Positions 16,756 to 26,352 of a stretch of 64,000 bases of DNA are shown here, one piece after another. The DNA is from Bacteroidia bacterium. GTDB taxonomy: Bacteria > Bacteroidota > Bacteroidia > Flavobacteriales > Flavobacteriaceae. Where the stretch lies: the NCBI GenBank assembly GCA_030425285.1, contig JAUIAY010000001.1, forward strand, positions 1 through 64,000, in the 5' to 3' direction. Numbering within the stretch: the stretch's first letter is position 1; every line of letters begins with the position of its first letter. The translations under genes and the position numbers were made by a program. The notes beneath the pieces are model-generated. The model was not told where the DNA came from. It saw only the letters and a list, made by a program, of their open reading frames with translations, and ran no database searches.

Positions 16756-17403
16756 TTAATGATCTTCTACTAATGCTTTATTTCTTGTACGTTGTACCCA
16801 AATAATAATCCCTACAACTATCAATGCCATTGGCGACAATAACATAAAGCCGTTGTTTTCATAACCTATTGAGTAAAGTCCGGTTTTTTCAATGGGATCT
16901 CCCAATACTGGAATCCCTAATAATGTACCTGAACCTAATAGTTCTCTAAAAAATCCTACTATAATAAGAATCACACCATATCCAGCAGCATTACCTATAC
17001 CATCAAGGAATGAACGCCATGGACCATTTCCTAAAGCAAAAGCCTCAAAACGTCCCATAATGATACAGTTTGTAATAATCAAACCAACGAATACCGAAAG
17101 CGTTTTACTCAACTCGTATGCAAATGCTTTCAGTACCAAGTCAACAATAATTACCAAAGTTGCTACAACAATAAGCTGAACAATAATTCTAATTTTACTT
17201 GGGATAATGTTTCGCATTAATGAAACGACAACGTTACCAACCCCTAATACAAATAATACCGAGATAGACATCACAATTGAAGCCTCTAACTCAGCGGTAA
17301 TTGCTAATGCAGAACATATACCTAAAACCTGAATGGTAATCGGGTTATTATCTGCTAACGGATCTGTAATTAACTTGGTATCCTTTTTTGAAAGTAATCC
17401 CAT
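16756..17403 (-). CDS. nqrD: Na+-translocating NADH:quinone reductase subunit D
   Basis: An integral membrane subunit of 215 residues, the paralogue of NqrE, with six predicted helices. Conserved stretches include LGICSALAITAELEASIVM and a second cysteine-containing helix LIITNCIIMGRFEAFA. These cysteines correspond to those that share an iron cofactor with NqrE. The C-terminus is short and basic (WVQRTRNKALVEDH). It starts 2 bases after the nqrC stop. Confidence 0.96.
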   Translation of the reverse strand: MGLLSKKDTKLITDPLADNNPITIQVLGICSALAITAELEASIVMSISVLFVLGVGNVVVSLMRNIIPSKIRIIVQLIVVATLVIIVDLVLKAFAYELSKTLSVFVGLIITNCIIMGRFEAFALGNGPWRSFLDGIGNAAGYGVILIIVGFFRELLGSGTLLGIPVLGDPIEKTGLYSIGYENNGFMLLSPMALIVVGIIIWVQRTRNKALVEDH

Positions 17404-17405
17404 AA

Positions 17406-18158
17406 TTAGTTATTTTTTAAATTATTAAAATAAGGCTGATAAAGTTTCAAATCACTCTTCACCATTGCCGAAACACCATCACCTGTAATAGTTGCACCAG
17501 CAATAGCATCTACTTCATTGTCTTCTTTGTCTTTGTTGGTTGGGTCGGCATTACTTTTAGATACGGTAACACCAGCAAAATTGCCATTTGCATCCAACAA
17601 ATGCTCACCAATAAAATCATCCATGAAGTAACGTTGCTTAATGTTTGCTCCAAGACCAGGAGTTTCACCTTTATGATCAAAATAAGCACCTTGAATAACC
17701 ATATTTTCATCCATAGAAACATAACCCCAAATAGCATCCCAAAGGCCTTTACCATAAATAGGTGCTATGTAATATGTTTGCCCATCTTTCTCACCAATAA
17801 ACAACGGTAATCTTCTAGAGTAACCATCTTTCTTGGCAGCAGACTTCTCTTTCTTGACGTCAATCAAGTAAGCTTGGTCATCTTCAGTCACTTTTCCATC
17901 CTGAATAACCAATTGCTTTGTAATAAACTCTGAAAACGCTTGAGGTGCTTTATCTGTAGAGATAAACGTCGCACTGCTCTCATCATTTTCGTTTACACCC
18001 ATAGCGTATAAAATGTTCTGTTGTTTTTCTAAACGCTTATTTTCAGAAATAGTAGGCTCTAAAGATGATGCTGCGAAAGCCAATAAAGAACCCACAATAA
18101 CAACCATTGCAATAGCAAAGATGATTGTATATATATTCGAATCTGTTTTATTACTCAT
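17406..18158 (-). CDS. nqrC: Na+-translocating NADH:quinone reductase subunit C
   Basis: NqrC carries a covalently bound FMN in its periplasmic domain. The 250-residue product has one N-terminal membrane helix (IYTIIFAIAMVVIVGSLLAFA). The flavin attachment motif is DAIAGATITGDG, where Thr225 is the expected acceptor. Attachment needs the flavin transferase ApbE, whose gene is not in this window. GLWDAIWGYV, also typical, is present. It lies 2 bases downstream of nqrB. Confidence 0.96.
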   Translation of the reverse strand: MSNKTDSNIYTIIFAIAMVVIVGSLLAFAASSLEPTISENKRLEKQQNILYAMGVNENDESSATFISTDKAPQAFSEFITKQLVIQDGKVTEDDQAYLIDVKKEKSAAKKDGYSRRLPLFIGEKDGQTYYIAPIYGKGLWDAIWGYVSMDENMVIQGAYFDHKGETPGLGANIKQRYFMDDFIGEHLLDANGNFAGVTVSKSNADPTNKDKEDNEVDAIAGATITGDGVSAMVKSDLKLYQPYFNNLKNN

Positions 18159-18160
18159 AA

Positions 18161-19360
18161 TTACGCCGTTTTAACTTTTAAACGCTTCATACGTCGTTTG
18201 ACATTTCCTTGAACTACATAGTGGTCAATAGTTGGCGCGAATACATTCATAAGTAGAATTGCCAACATCACACCTTCTGGATACGCAGGGTTGAATACTC
18301 TAATAAGGATAGAGATAAAACCTATTAAGAATCCATATATCCATTTACCTTTATTGGTTTGCGAAGCCGTAACAGGGTCTGTTGCCATAAACACCGTACC
18401 AAAGGCAAAACCACCAATCAATAAGTGATGCCACCAGGTTGTGCTCATCAAACCGTAAAACTTGCTAGATTCTGTTATCCATTCTGCATTAACAACACCA
18501 TTAAAAATCAATCCCATAACCAATGCTCCCAATACGGAAGACAACATAATTCTCCAGCTACCAATTTTGGTAAAGATTAGGAATAAACCACCCAATAGAA
18601 TTAATAAAGTAGATGTTTCACCAACCGAACCAGGAATAAAACCATAGAACATATCGGCTACTGAATAACCTAAATCTTTTCCTTGTGCTAAACCACCTAA
18701 AATGGTTTCTCCCGATATAGCATCCAATTCAGCTCCAGCAGCAATTTCATTGGCTCTTTCTACTGCGCCATGTACCCAAACCTTATCACCTGACATCCAT
18801 GTTGGATAGGCGAAGAATAAGAAGGCACGTATGGTTAAAGCTGGGTTCAGGATATTCATTCCCGTTCCACCAAAAACTTCTTTTCCAATAACAACACCAA
18901 AAGCTACTGCAACAGCCAACATCCAAAGTGGTGTATCAACTGGTACGATTAAAGGCACTAACATTCCTGTTACCAAGTACCCTTCTTCTACTTCGTGTTT
19001 TTTAATAACCGCAAATAAGAACTCAATAGCCAATCCTACACCATAAGAAACAATCACTAATGGCAAAATCTTGATTAGACCAATGTAAAATGCATCCCAT
19101 GATAAAAACTCAACTGAAGTTCCAAATGCTGCGTAATGCTGATAACCAGCATTGAACATACCAAAAATCAAACACGGCACCATAGCCATGATAACAGTGT
19201 TCATGGTACGCTTCAAATCATCAGCCGCCTTAATATGAGTTCCATTGTGAGTGGTCTCGTTAGGCAAATACAAAAAGGTATGAATGGCATTAAATGCAGG
19301 AGCCATCTTGGTACCTTTATATTTCTCTTTTAAATTATGTAATGTACTTTTTAAACCCAT
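18161..19360 (-). CDS. nqrB: Na+-translocating NADH:quinone reductase subunit B
   Basis: NqrB is the largest membrane subunit and carries a covalent FMN and riboflavin; it forms much of the sodium path. The 399-residue product has about ten hydrophobic helices. It shows GTGMNILNPALTIRAFLFFAY, with the NPA signature of the NqrB/RnfD family, and GSVGETSTLLILLGG, which holds the FMN-linked threonine. MATDPVTAS near the C-terminus is also conserved. It follows nqrA after 106 bases. Confidence 0.97.
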   Translation of the reverse strand: MGLKSTLHNLKEKYKGTKMAPAFNAIHTFLYLPNETTHNGTHIKAADDLKRTMNTVIMAMVPCLIFGMFNAGYQHYAAFGTSVEFLSWDAFYIGLIKILPLVIVSYGVGLAIEFLFAVIKKHEVEEGYLVTGMLVPLIVPVDTPLWMLAVAVAFGVVIGKEVFGGTGMNILNPALTIRAFLFFAYPTWMSGDKVWVHGAVERANEIAAGAELDAISGETILGGLAQGKDLGYSVADMFYGFIPGSVGETSTLLILLGGLFLIFTKIGSWRIMLSSVLGALVMGLIFNGVVNAEWITESSKFYGLMSTTWWHHLLIGGFAFGTVFMATDPVTASQTNKGKWIYGFLIGFISILIRVFNPAYPEGVMLAILLMNVFAPTIDHYVVQGNVKRRMKRLKVKTA

Positions 19361-19466
19361 TCTTGGTAAAATTTTTCATTTTGTCTACTTATATATGCTT
19401 CCAAAATTATTTATCTAATTACTCTATTATTCAAAATTGAGGTTATCATTATCCAAAATGAATAAT

Positions 19467-20822
19467 TTAACCAATTTCTTTAATCATGACGTCCAACCCT
19501 TTTCTAATGATATCTTGATGTGGTTGTTTTGACACACATATGAATTCTGTTAAAGCAAAATCTTCAGGAGCAACCTCATACATTCCCAATGCTTCCATTT
19601 CATCTAAATCACTATACATGCAAGCCTTAAGAATCTGTAACGGATAAATATCCAACGGAAAAACCTGCTCATAGTTCCCAGTCATCACAAAAGCACGATG
19701 CTCACCATTGGTATTGGTGTTCAAATCGTATTGCTTGTTTGGGGTTAACCAAGAAAACGTCAGCGCTCTCGAAGTCGATAGCTTATTGAAAATAGGCTTA
19801 TTCCATCCAAACAATTCGTAATCATCACCTTCGGGGATAACCGTAATGGTATTGCTGTAATAGTCTAAAGCACCATCAGGTTTTACTTGCTTTCCAGTTA
19901 ATACGTTACCAGAAATAATACGGTCGTTGCCATCTTGGTCAACACCGTTATCATATACCATAGTCGCTACTTCGCTACCTATTTTGGTTCTAAAATAGCG
20001 TGGTTTTTTAACTGAAGAACCTACAAGAGCCACTAAACGCTCTGCGTTGAATTTCCCAGTTAATAACAATTCACCAATAATTACCAAATCTTGGGCATTC
20101 ACTGTCCAAACCACTTCTCCTTTATTTACAGGATCAATCTTATTGATTAAGGTTCCAACATTACCCGATGGATGCGGACCAGAAACTTTGTGAAGTGTAA
20201 TGCCATTTAAACCAGCTAAAGGCGAATTGGCACTTTTACCAACTGAAACATGAACTTGGCCTTCAGTCATTTTGCCTAGAGCAGTAACTGCAGCTTGTAA
20301 TTCAGCTTCTTTACCTTGAAGTACGTAATCCAAATCGGCTGCCAAAGGTGCACTGGCATAACCAGAAATAAAAACAGCCTTTGGAGACTTGTTAGGATTG
20401 GCAATAACGTCATAAGGGCGTTGTTTAATAAAAGGCCAGCAACCTGTTACCAACAAATGCTCCTTAACAGCATTCCCGTCAGCAGCATCTAGATTAAACT
20501 TACCATTATCTTGGTAAGATTGCTCTTTATCAGCTTGAATTTTAAAGGACATAATACGTCTTCTCTCACCACGATTCACCTCAACAACTTCTCCAGATAC
20601 GGGCGCTACAAATTTCATAGCTTCAATATCCTTGTTGTAAAAAATAGTTTCGCCAGCTTTTACTTTGGCACCAACTTTAGCGAGTAGTTTTGGAATAACT
20701 CCGTGAAAGTCTTCAGGTCTAATGGTGCATGTATTGCTAATTATCGCATTTTCAGTCGCTTTTTCAGCAGCACCTTTAAGTTTGATGTCTAGACCTTTTG
20801 TAATCTTAATGTCGTTTGACAT
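19467..20822 (-). CDS. nqrA: Na+-translocating NADH:quinone reductase subunit A
   Basis: NqrA is the cytoplasmic, membrane-associated subunit linked to quinone binding. ATG 20822 (MSNDIKITKGLDIKLKG) matches the family N-terminus; an in-frame ATG 23 codons upstream would lie ahead of the promoter box and is rejected. The 451-residue product shows IRPEDFHGVIPKLLAKVG, a biotinyl-like half (FVAPVSGEVVEVNRGERR) and GPHPSGNVG. It is the first gene of nqrABCDEF. In marine bacteria the complex couples NADH oxidation to Na+ export, which fits the rest of the window. Confidence 0.97.
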   Translation of the reverse strand: MSNDIKITKGLDIKLKGAAEKATENAIISNTCTIRPEDFHGVIPKLLAKVGAKVKAGETIFYNKDIEAMKFVAPVSGEVVEVNRGERRRIMSFKIQADKEQSYQDNGKFNLDAADGNAVKEHLLVTGCWPFIKQRPYDVIANPNKSPKAVFISGYASAPLAADLDYVLQGKEAELQAAVTALGKMTEGQVHVSVGKSANSPLAGLNGITLHKVSGPHPSGNVGTLINKIDPVNKGEVVWTVNAQDLVIIGELLLTGKFNAERLVALVGSSVKKPRYFRTKIGSEVATMVYDNGVDQDGNDRIISGNVLTGKQVKPDGALDYYSNTITVIPEGDDYELFGWNKPIFNKLSTSRALTFSWLTPNKQYDLNTNTNGEHRAFVMTGNYEQVFPLDIYPLQILKACMYSDLDEMEALGMYEVAPEDFALTEFICVSKQPHQDIIRKGLDVMIKEIG

Positions 20823-20888
20823 ACTTATAAATCTATTTGTTAATAGTAAAATATAAATGTGATTTTCAATCAACTCGAAAAATCCGTG

Positions 20889-20896
20889 CAAATTTA
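20889..20896 (-). promoter_or_regulatory. -7 promoter box upstream of nqrA
   Basis: On the minus strand TAAATTTG matches the Bacteroidota -7 consensus TAnnTTTG. It lies 66 bases upstream of the nqrA start. The -33 region is poor (GTTTT at about 20911-20915). It is the best candidate for the start of the nqr transcript. Confidence 0.5.
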
Positions 20897-21016
20897 CGAA
20901 TTTCTGTACTAAAACATACTAGAGATTCATTTGATTTACTATTTATATTTGTTCTAAATAATGAAACTGCTTTAGGCACAAATTTTGATTATCTTTATGC
21001 TTCAAAACAATACTAA

Positions 21017-22273
21017 ATGACACATCGCTTAATCTGCCTTTTAGGTTTCCTCTTCATATCCCAACTACTCATATCGCAAGTAGAACAGGAATTAAACCCT
21101 CCAGAACATATAAAATCTATTACATTTCAAGGCCAAACCAATGAAAGTCAATTACCCATTTTACGATTGGGCGAAAACCTGCTTTTAGAGTTTGACGTTT
21201 TAAATGGTAACGAGGATGATTTCTACTATAAAATTGAGCATTTTAACTACGATTGGACACCATCCCAACTCATGCGAACTGAATTTCTGAATGGCTATGA
21301 CAACCAACGCATTCGCCATTACGAAAACTCCTTTAACACCTACCAAATCTACTCGCATTATATGTTGCGCCTGCCCAATGAACGTACAAGAGGACTCAAA
21401 GTATCGGGTAATTATATGGTTAAGATATTTAACGATTTGGACGAACTCGTTTTTTCTCGAAAATTCATGGTTAATGAAAATGGTGCTGGCGTTGGTGTAG
21501 CCATAAAACGCTCACGTGATGTCAAGTTTATTGAAGAAAAACAAAGTGTGGATATTGTCATCAATTCCAACAGTATGTTATTGAGTAACCCTACCCAAAC
21601 CGTAAATACCGTAATCATTCAGAACAACAATTTAAACACGGCTATTTACAATATAAAGCCACAATACAGTATTGGCAACGAACTTATCTACAAGTACAAT
21701 ACAGAGACCAGTTTCTATGCTGGAAACGAATACTTTTTCTTTGAAAACAAAGACATTCGTGGTGCCAATTCAAATATTCAATTTATAGAATTAGGCGATT
21801 TGTACAACAATTATTTATTCACCAATGTCGCTAGAAGAAACAAACCTTACACCTATAACCCTGATATAAATGGTAACTTTTTGATAACCGCTATGGATGT
21901 TGAAAAACCATACATTGAAGCCGATTATGCCTGGATTCATTTTTCCCTACTCATGAACAAATTACCAAACAACCAATCGGTTCATGTGTATGGCAACTTT
22001 AATAATTATGTTATTGATGAAAGCACCAAAATGACTTATAATAGTCAACATAGTATTTACGAAGTACCTGTTTTGTTAAAACAGGGATTTTACAACTACA
22101 AATATGTGGTCGTAAACAACAGTACTGGTAAGTTGGATGAAGGTGCTATTGGAGGCAACTTTTGGCAAACCGAAAACGACTACAAAGTCATTGTATATTA
22201 TCGTGATTTGGGAGGTCGTTACGACCGGATTATCGGTGTAGGACAGGGCAATTCGGTTGATATATCTAATTAA
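21017..22273 (+). CDS. DUF5103 domain exported protein
   Basis: The 418-residue product has a signal peptide (LICLLGFLFISQLLIS, then QVEQE). I recognise the DUF5103 pattern: PPEHIKSITFQG, LRLGENLLLEFDVLNG and YYKIEHFNYDWTPSQL in the first third, and SFYAGNEYFFFENKDIRGAN in the middle. The C-terminal region (about 310-410; VHVYGNFNNYVIDES, KQGFYNYKYVVV) looks like an early-set or carbohydrate-binding module similar to CBM48. The family is widespread in Bacteroidota and has no established function. It is divergent from nqrA. Confidence 0.85.
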   Translation: MTHRLICLLGFLFISQLLISQVEQELNPPEHIKSITFQGQTNESQLPILRLGENLLLEFDVLNGNEDDFYYKIEHFNYDWTPSQLMRTEFLNGYDNQRIRHYENSFNTYQIYSHYMLRLPNERTRGLKVSGNYMVKIFNDLDELVFSRKFMVNENGAGVGVAIKRSRDVKFIEEKQSVDIVINSNSMLLSNPTQTVNTVIIQNNNLNTAIYNIKPQYSIGNELIYKYNTETSFYAGNEYFFFENKDIRGANSNIQFIELGDLYNNYLFTNVARRNKPYTYNPDINGNFLITAMDVEKPYIEADYAWIHFSLLMNKLPNNQSVHVYGNFNNYVIDESTKMTYNSQHSIYEVPVLLKQGFYNYKYVVVNNSTGKLDEGAIGGNFWQTENDYKVIVYYRDLGGRYDRIIGVGQGNSVDISN

Positions 22274-22369
22274 TAGGGTAGTTAATCGACTATATCATTA
22301 TTATTTTTTAAATACTGTTATTTTTCTTACATTAGCTACTCTCTAAACCCTTTGAACTCTAATAATAGC

Positions 22370-22756
22370 ATGGTTCAACAAGTAACAAAAGGCATAAAAA
22401 TTTCGGTAGAAACGAATTTTGAAGGCACATTTTACAAAAACTATAAGATACAGTTTGCTTATGGTTACAAAGTTACTATTGAAAACCAGAGTAAAGATTC
22501 TGTTCAGCTATATGCTAGGGAATGGACTATTCTTGACGCATTAAACAACCGAGAATTAGTTTCTGGCGAAGGTGTTATTGGCAAAAAACCTGTTTTAAAA
22601 CCAGGTGAATCGCATACTTACACATCGGGCAGCTTGTTGACTTCTCCTTTCGGTGCCATGCATGGATACTACAGTATGATTAATCTAGCTACTACTCAAA
22701 AATTCAAAGTGGCTATTCCAAGTTTTAAGTTAAGTGCTCCTTATGCACTTAACTAA
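22370..22756 (+). CDS. apaG: ApaG family protein
   Basis: The start ATG 22370 (MVQQVTKGIKISVET) fits the family; an in-frame TTG six codons upstream is less likely. The 128-residue product is a single fibronectin-like ApaG domain with FAYGYKVTIENQSKDSVQL, the GVIGKKPVLKPGESHTYTSG core and the SPFGAMHGYY motif. ApaG is linked to magnesium/cobalt resistance in Salmonella, but its biochemical role is unclear. Its stop codon overlaps the stop codon of the convergent gene by two bases. Confidence 0.93.
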   Translation: MVQQVTKGIKISVETNFEGTFYKNYKIQFAYGYKVTIENQSKDSVQLYAREWTILDALNNRELVSGEGVIGKKPVLKPGESHTYTSGSLLTSPFGAMHGYYSMINLATTQKFKVAIPSFKLSAPYALN

Positions 22757-23745
22757 TCCTTTTTGTTAAAGCGATATACTTTTTCACCTTGCTCAACATG
22801 AAAAAATTGACAGTTTGAGTAATGGACAAATTGATATGGACTGTGATATTTAAATGACGGATCTTCAACTTCAAAAACAGCTTCAACATCAATATTTCCA
22901 TAAGGCGAAATACGTCTAAAAAAATACTCGTGCTCCAATTCCCTATCATACAGTTCAAACCATGCACCTGCTGCTATACCTGACAACCATTGCGCTTGAG
23001 GCTCTAAAAAATCAACAGACTTGGGATGCCTTGTACCTACTTCATTAGGAGTATAATTTTTTAACCTGTCCAGGAAAAATTGTCTATTTAATTTACCTAA
23101 AGTCGAATTAAACTTTTGAATACTCCCTGAATCATCAACCTGATATATATAATTTTCAGTATCGGCCAGGATAACATTTCCAACCGTACTAGGTGTAAAC
23201 CATTTCGACTTGATAAGTTTTCTTTTAATGGCTTCATCTGTCACAGAAGCTATCAAAGTATCCGTTACAAAACGTGCGCAATTGCAAGCATCATTTATAA
23301 AAGCAGCATAACGAATAAAATGTTTGTTCTGCATCTTGGTGATATGTTTTCTCGCTAAATCATAATCAATATGCTTACATACACTAGCATACAAAGTGCC
23401 ATCACCATGAGTCAGTTTGGGATTCTTTGCCAAAAATTTCAGTATAGCAGATAGGTTCACTATATCACCGTTATCTATTTCCGCTTTCAAAGGAAAATCC
23501 AATTCATTATCCGTTTTCTTACCACGAACACGACCATTGGGTTCTGGTGTTATATAACGACCAAAATCATGATATTCCAACTCACCATTTTCTTTACTAA
23601 TTAAAACCAAAGCAGCATGTCCAGCGCGAACATGTGTTTTATTACCAATACCCAAATACTTTAAAAAAGGAGAATACCACTCATCGGCGTGCATGACGAT
23701 GGTTTCAGGATATGCTAGTGTTAAAATTATTCCCGAGCTGTTCAT
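22753..23745 (-). CDS. DUF6695-like protein, candidate permuted papain-fold enzyme
   Basis: A 330-residue soluble protein that I recall as DUF6695 in Flavobacteriia; the name is from memory. The order of conserved residues is suggestive. An early histidine sits in RAGHAALVLI (His43), followed by EYHDFGRY, and a cysteine sits in NDACNCARFVTD (Cys154 and Cys156). This histidine-before-cysteine order is that of permuted NlpC/P60 enzymes such as LRAT and YiiX. No signal peptide is visible. It overlaps the upstream TANGO2-like gene by 4 bases, so the two are translated together. Function unknown. Confidence 0.75.
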   Translation of the reverse strand: MNSSGIILTLAYPETIVMHADEWYSPFLKYLGIGNKTHVRAGHAALVLISKENGELEYHDFGRYITPEPNGRVRGKKTDNELDFPLKAEIDNGDIVNLSAILKFLAKNPKLTHGDGTLYASVCKHIDYDLARKHITKMQNKHFIRYAAFINDACNCARFVTDTLIASVTDEAIKRKLIKSKWFTPSTVGNVILADTENYIYQVDDSGSIQKFNSTLGKLNRQFFLDRLKNYTPNEVGTRHPKSVDFLEPQAQWLSGIAAGAWFELYDRELEHEYFFRRISPYGNIDVEAVFEVEDPSFKYHSPYQFVHYSNCQFFHVEQGEKVYRFNKKD

Positions 23746-24464
23746 TTACTTACTGAAAGTCCATTTAAAAGTTTTGAAGCTTCATGGTCAGTTTTTAAAT
23801 CTTTATAATCCATAGATATTTTTCCTTGGTCTTTTACAACCCTTGTGATGCTTGTAGTTTTTACAAACCCACGATCCATAATCACACCATAATTCAAATT
23901 ACCTTTACCTGCAGTTTGGTGAAAATTATAAAGTGTCTTCGGATTTAATACGTTCACTTTTTGAAACTCCAAAAACCATTCTTTACGTTCTTGACGCATT
24001 TGGCCATTGTACAATGTGGAAGAAGACCAAATATGAGGTTCTTTGCTCAAGGATTTAAAATGCTTTTGACTACCATCCCAAACCAATTCGTAAAAATCCA
24101 ATCCTTCAGCCCAATCTACTAGAACCATTGTAAACGGCTCTATGTCTTCCAAATCATAGGATTCAACAGCAAGTTGAATGCTGTCACAACTCAACAAATC
24201 TTTCACAACAACACCTCTACTATGTCTATATTCCGATTGCCTTTCGTGAATTTCAAATCCACCATTAAGTAAACAAATAAGGCGATTTTGTTCACTCAAC
24301 CCAATCCAAGTTCCATTGGAAAGCACATCTTTTGGAAACAATAATTGCTTATTATTATGCATATAAAATTCTGGAGATTTCGATACTCTGGAAGGCGCTT
24401 CATCCCTGTTAGAAATAAGCACAAAGTCATTATTTTGTAATGGAACCAATGTTACTGTACACAT
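23742..24464 (-). CDS. NRDE/TANGO2 family protein
   Basis: ATG 24464 gives MCTVTLVPL, the expected N-terminus in which Cys2 follows the initiator Met; longer in-frame starts destroy this. The eponymous motif is present as LISNRDEAPSR, followed by GTWIGLSEQNRLICLLNGG, as in human TANGO2. The 240-residue length is usual. The family has an Ntn-hydrolase-like fold, and in eukaryotes it has been tied to lipid metabolism and haem handling; the bacterial role is unsettled. It overlaps the next gene by 4 bases and is divergent from pruA. Confidence 0.88.
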   Translation of the reverse strand: MCTVTLVPLQNNDFVLISNRDEAPSRVSKSPEFYMHNNKQLLFPKDVLSNGTWIGLSEQNRLICLLNGGFEIHERQSEYRHSRGVVVKDLLSCDSIQLAVESYDLEDIEPFTMVLVDWAEGLDFYELVWDGSQKHFKSLSKEPHIWSSSTLYNGQMRQERKEWFLEFQKVNVLNPKTLYNFHQTAGKGNLNYGVIMDRGFVKTTSITRVVKDQGKISMDYKDLKTDHEASKLLNGLSVSK

Positions 24465-24564
24465 AAATCCTGTAGTCAACAATAATGGAAGCAACTTACA
24501 AAAAAATAGAAACTTTTAACGTGCTTTTAAGAGGCTTTCTTTCAAAAAAATAGCCAAAAAATCG

Positions 24565-24572
24565 TACCTTTG
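24565..24572 (+). promoter_or_regulatory. -7 promoter box upstream of pruA
   Basis: TACCTTTG is an exact match to TAnnTTTG, 37 bases upstream of the pruA start. The -33 region holds only a weak TTTC. Confidence 0.6.
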
Positions 24573-24609
24573 CGCCTCAATTTAATAAACTAAAAACACC
24601 TAAATAATC

Positions 24610-26235
24610 ATGGGAAAAGGATTCTTTAATGTACCGATTGCAGTCAATGAGCCTGTAAAATCTTACGCACCTGGTTCTCCAGAAAGAGATGCTGTTTTAA
24701 ACGCATACAAAGAGATGTTCAATAGTAAAGTAGATGTACCTTTATATATCAACGGAAAAGATGTTGAAACAGGTAACACCAGAACCATGTCGCCTCCTCA
24801 TGATCATCAACATATTGTAGGAACGTATCATTTAGCTGAAAAATCTCACGTAGAAGAAGCAATAGCAACTGCACTTGAAGCAAGAAAAACCTGGTCTCAA
24901 TTACCTTGGGAACATCGTGCTGGCATCTTTTTAAAAGCTGCCGAATTAATCGCAGGTCCTTACAGAGCTAAAATAAATGCTGCTACAATGATAGCGCAAT
25001 CTAAAACAATTCATCAAGCAGAAATTGATTCGGCTTGTGAATTGATAGATTTCTTACGTTTTAATGTTCAGTTTATGACTGACATTTACATGGACCAACC
25101 TGAAAGCACAAGCGATGCTTGGAACCGCATTGAATATCGTCCGCTAGAAGGATTCACTTACGCAGTTACACCATTTAACTTTACAGCTATTGCTGGAAAC
25201 TTACCAGCTTGTATGGCTTTAATGGGAAATGTTGTTGTTTGGAAACCAAGTGATAGCCAAATTTACTCTGCAAAAGTTATTATGGATGTATTTAGAGAAG
25301 CTGGTGTTCCAGATGGCGTTATCAACGTTGTGTTTGGAGATCCTGTTATGATTACTGATACAGTAATGGCTAGTCCTGATTTTTCTGGATTACACTTTAC
25401 AGGTTCTACACACGTTTTTAAAGACCTTTGGAAACAAATAGGAAACAACATTCACAACTACAAAACCTACCCAAGAATTGTAGGTGAAACTGGAGGAAAA
25501 GACTTCATCGTTGCCCACAAATCTGCAAATGCTAAACAAGTAGCAACTGCTATTGTTCGTGGTGCTTTTGAATTCCAAGGACAAAAATGTAGTGCAGCAT
25601 CTAGAGCTTATATTCCTTCAAACCTTTGGGAAGACGTTAAAAACTTTGTAATAGAAGATGTTAAATCATTTAAAATGGGTTCTCCAGATGATATGAGCAA
25701 CTTTATTACAGCTGTTATTCACGAAGGCTCTTTTGATAAATTAGCAAAATATATTGATGGTGCAAAAGCTGATGCAGACGCTGAAATTATTGTAGGTGGA
25801 AACTATGATAAGTCTAAAGGGTATTTTATTGAACCAACAGTTATAGTGACTACAAACCCAAAATACACAACCATGTGTACAGAATTATTTGGTCCTGTAA
25901 TTACTATTTATGTATATGATGAAAACCAATATTCTGAAACTCTAAAATTAGTTGACGAAACTAGCGAATATGCATTAACAGGTGCTATTCTGTCAACAGA
26001 CAGATATGCTATTGATGAAGCTACAAAAGCCTTACAAAATAGTGCTGGTAACTTCTATATCAATGACAAACCTACAGGAGCTGTTGTTGGCCAACAACCT
26101 TTTGGTGGTGCAAGAGCATCAGGAACCAATGATAAAGCTGGTTCTGCTCAAAACTTATTACGTTGGGTATCACCAAGAATGGTAAAAGAAACTTTTGTAA
26201 CACCAACAGATTACAGATATCCATTTTTAGGATAA
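24610..26235 (+). CDS. pruA: 1-pyrroline-5-carboxylate dehydrogenase
   Basis: The enzyme oxidises glutamate semialdehyde (in equilibrium with 1-pyrroline-5-carboxylate) to glutamate with NAD+, the second step of proline breakdown. The 541-residue product is a full aldehyde dehydrogenase. It has PFNFTAIAGNLPACMALMGN at the cofactor site, Glu293 in VGETGGKDF and the nucleophile Cys327 in GQKCSAASR. The ending KPTGAVVGQQPFGGARASGTNDK is typical of P5C dehydrogenases. Proline dehydrogenase is not fused or adjacent. It has its own promoter box and terminator. Confidence 0.96.
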   Translation: MGKGFFNVPIAVNEPVKSYAPGSPERDAVLNAYKEMFNSKVDVPLYINGKDVETGNTRTMSPPHDHQHIVGTYHLAEKSHVEEAIATALEARKTWSQLPWEHRAGIFLKAAELIAGPYRAKINAATMIAQSKTIHQAEIDSACELIDFLRFNVQFMTDIYMDQPESTSDAWNRIEYRPLEGFTYAVTPFNFTAIAGNLPACMALMGNVVVWKPSDSQIYSAKVIMDVFREAGVPDGVINVVFGDPVMITDTVMASPDFSGLHFTGSTHVFKDLWKQIGNNIHNYKTYPRIVGETGGKDFIVAHKSANAKQVATAIVRGAFEFQGQKCSAASRAYIPSNLWEDVKNFVIEDVKSFKMGSPDDMSNFITAVIHEGSFDKLAKYIDGAKADADAEIIVGGNYDKSKGYFIEPTVIVTTNPKYTTMCTELFGPVITIYVYDENQYSETLKLVDETSEYALTGAILSTDRYAIDEATKALQNSAGNFYINDKPTGAVVGQQPFGGARASGTNDKAGSAQNLLRWVSPRMVKETFVTPTDYRYPFLG

Positions 26236-26256
26236 ACAACTAACAACAAAACATTT

Positions 26257-26288
26257 AAAACCCTTAAGAAAATTCTTAAGGGTTTTTT
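26257..26288 (+). terminator. Terminator after pruA
   Basis: AAAACCCTTAAGAA pairs with TTCTTAAGGGTTTT across a minimal loop and continues into a T-tract. It begins 21 bases after the pruA stop. Confidence 0.88.
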
Positions 26289-26352
26289 ATTATCTACAAA
26301 TCAATAATTCTTTTGTATATTAAAGTGCTTTTTCTAACTAATCACGCATACT

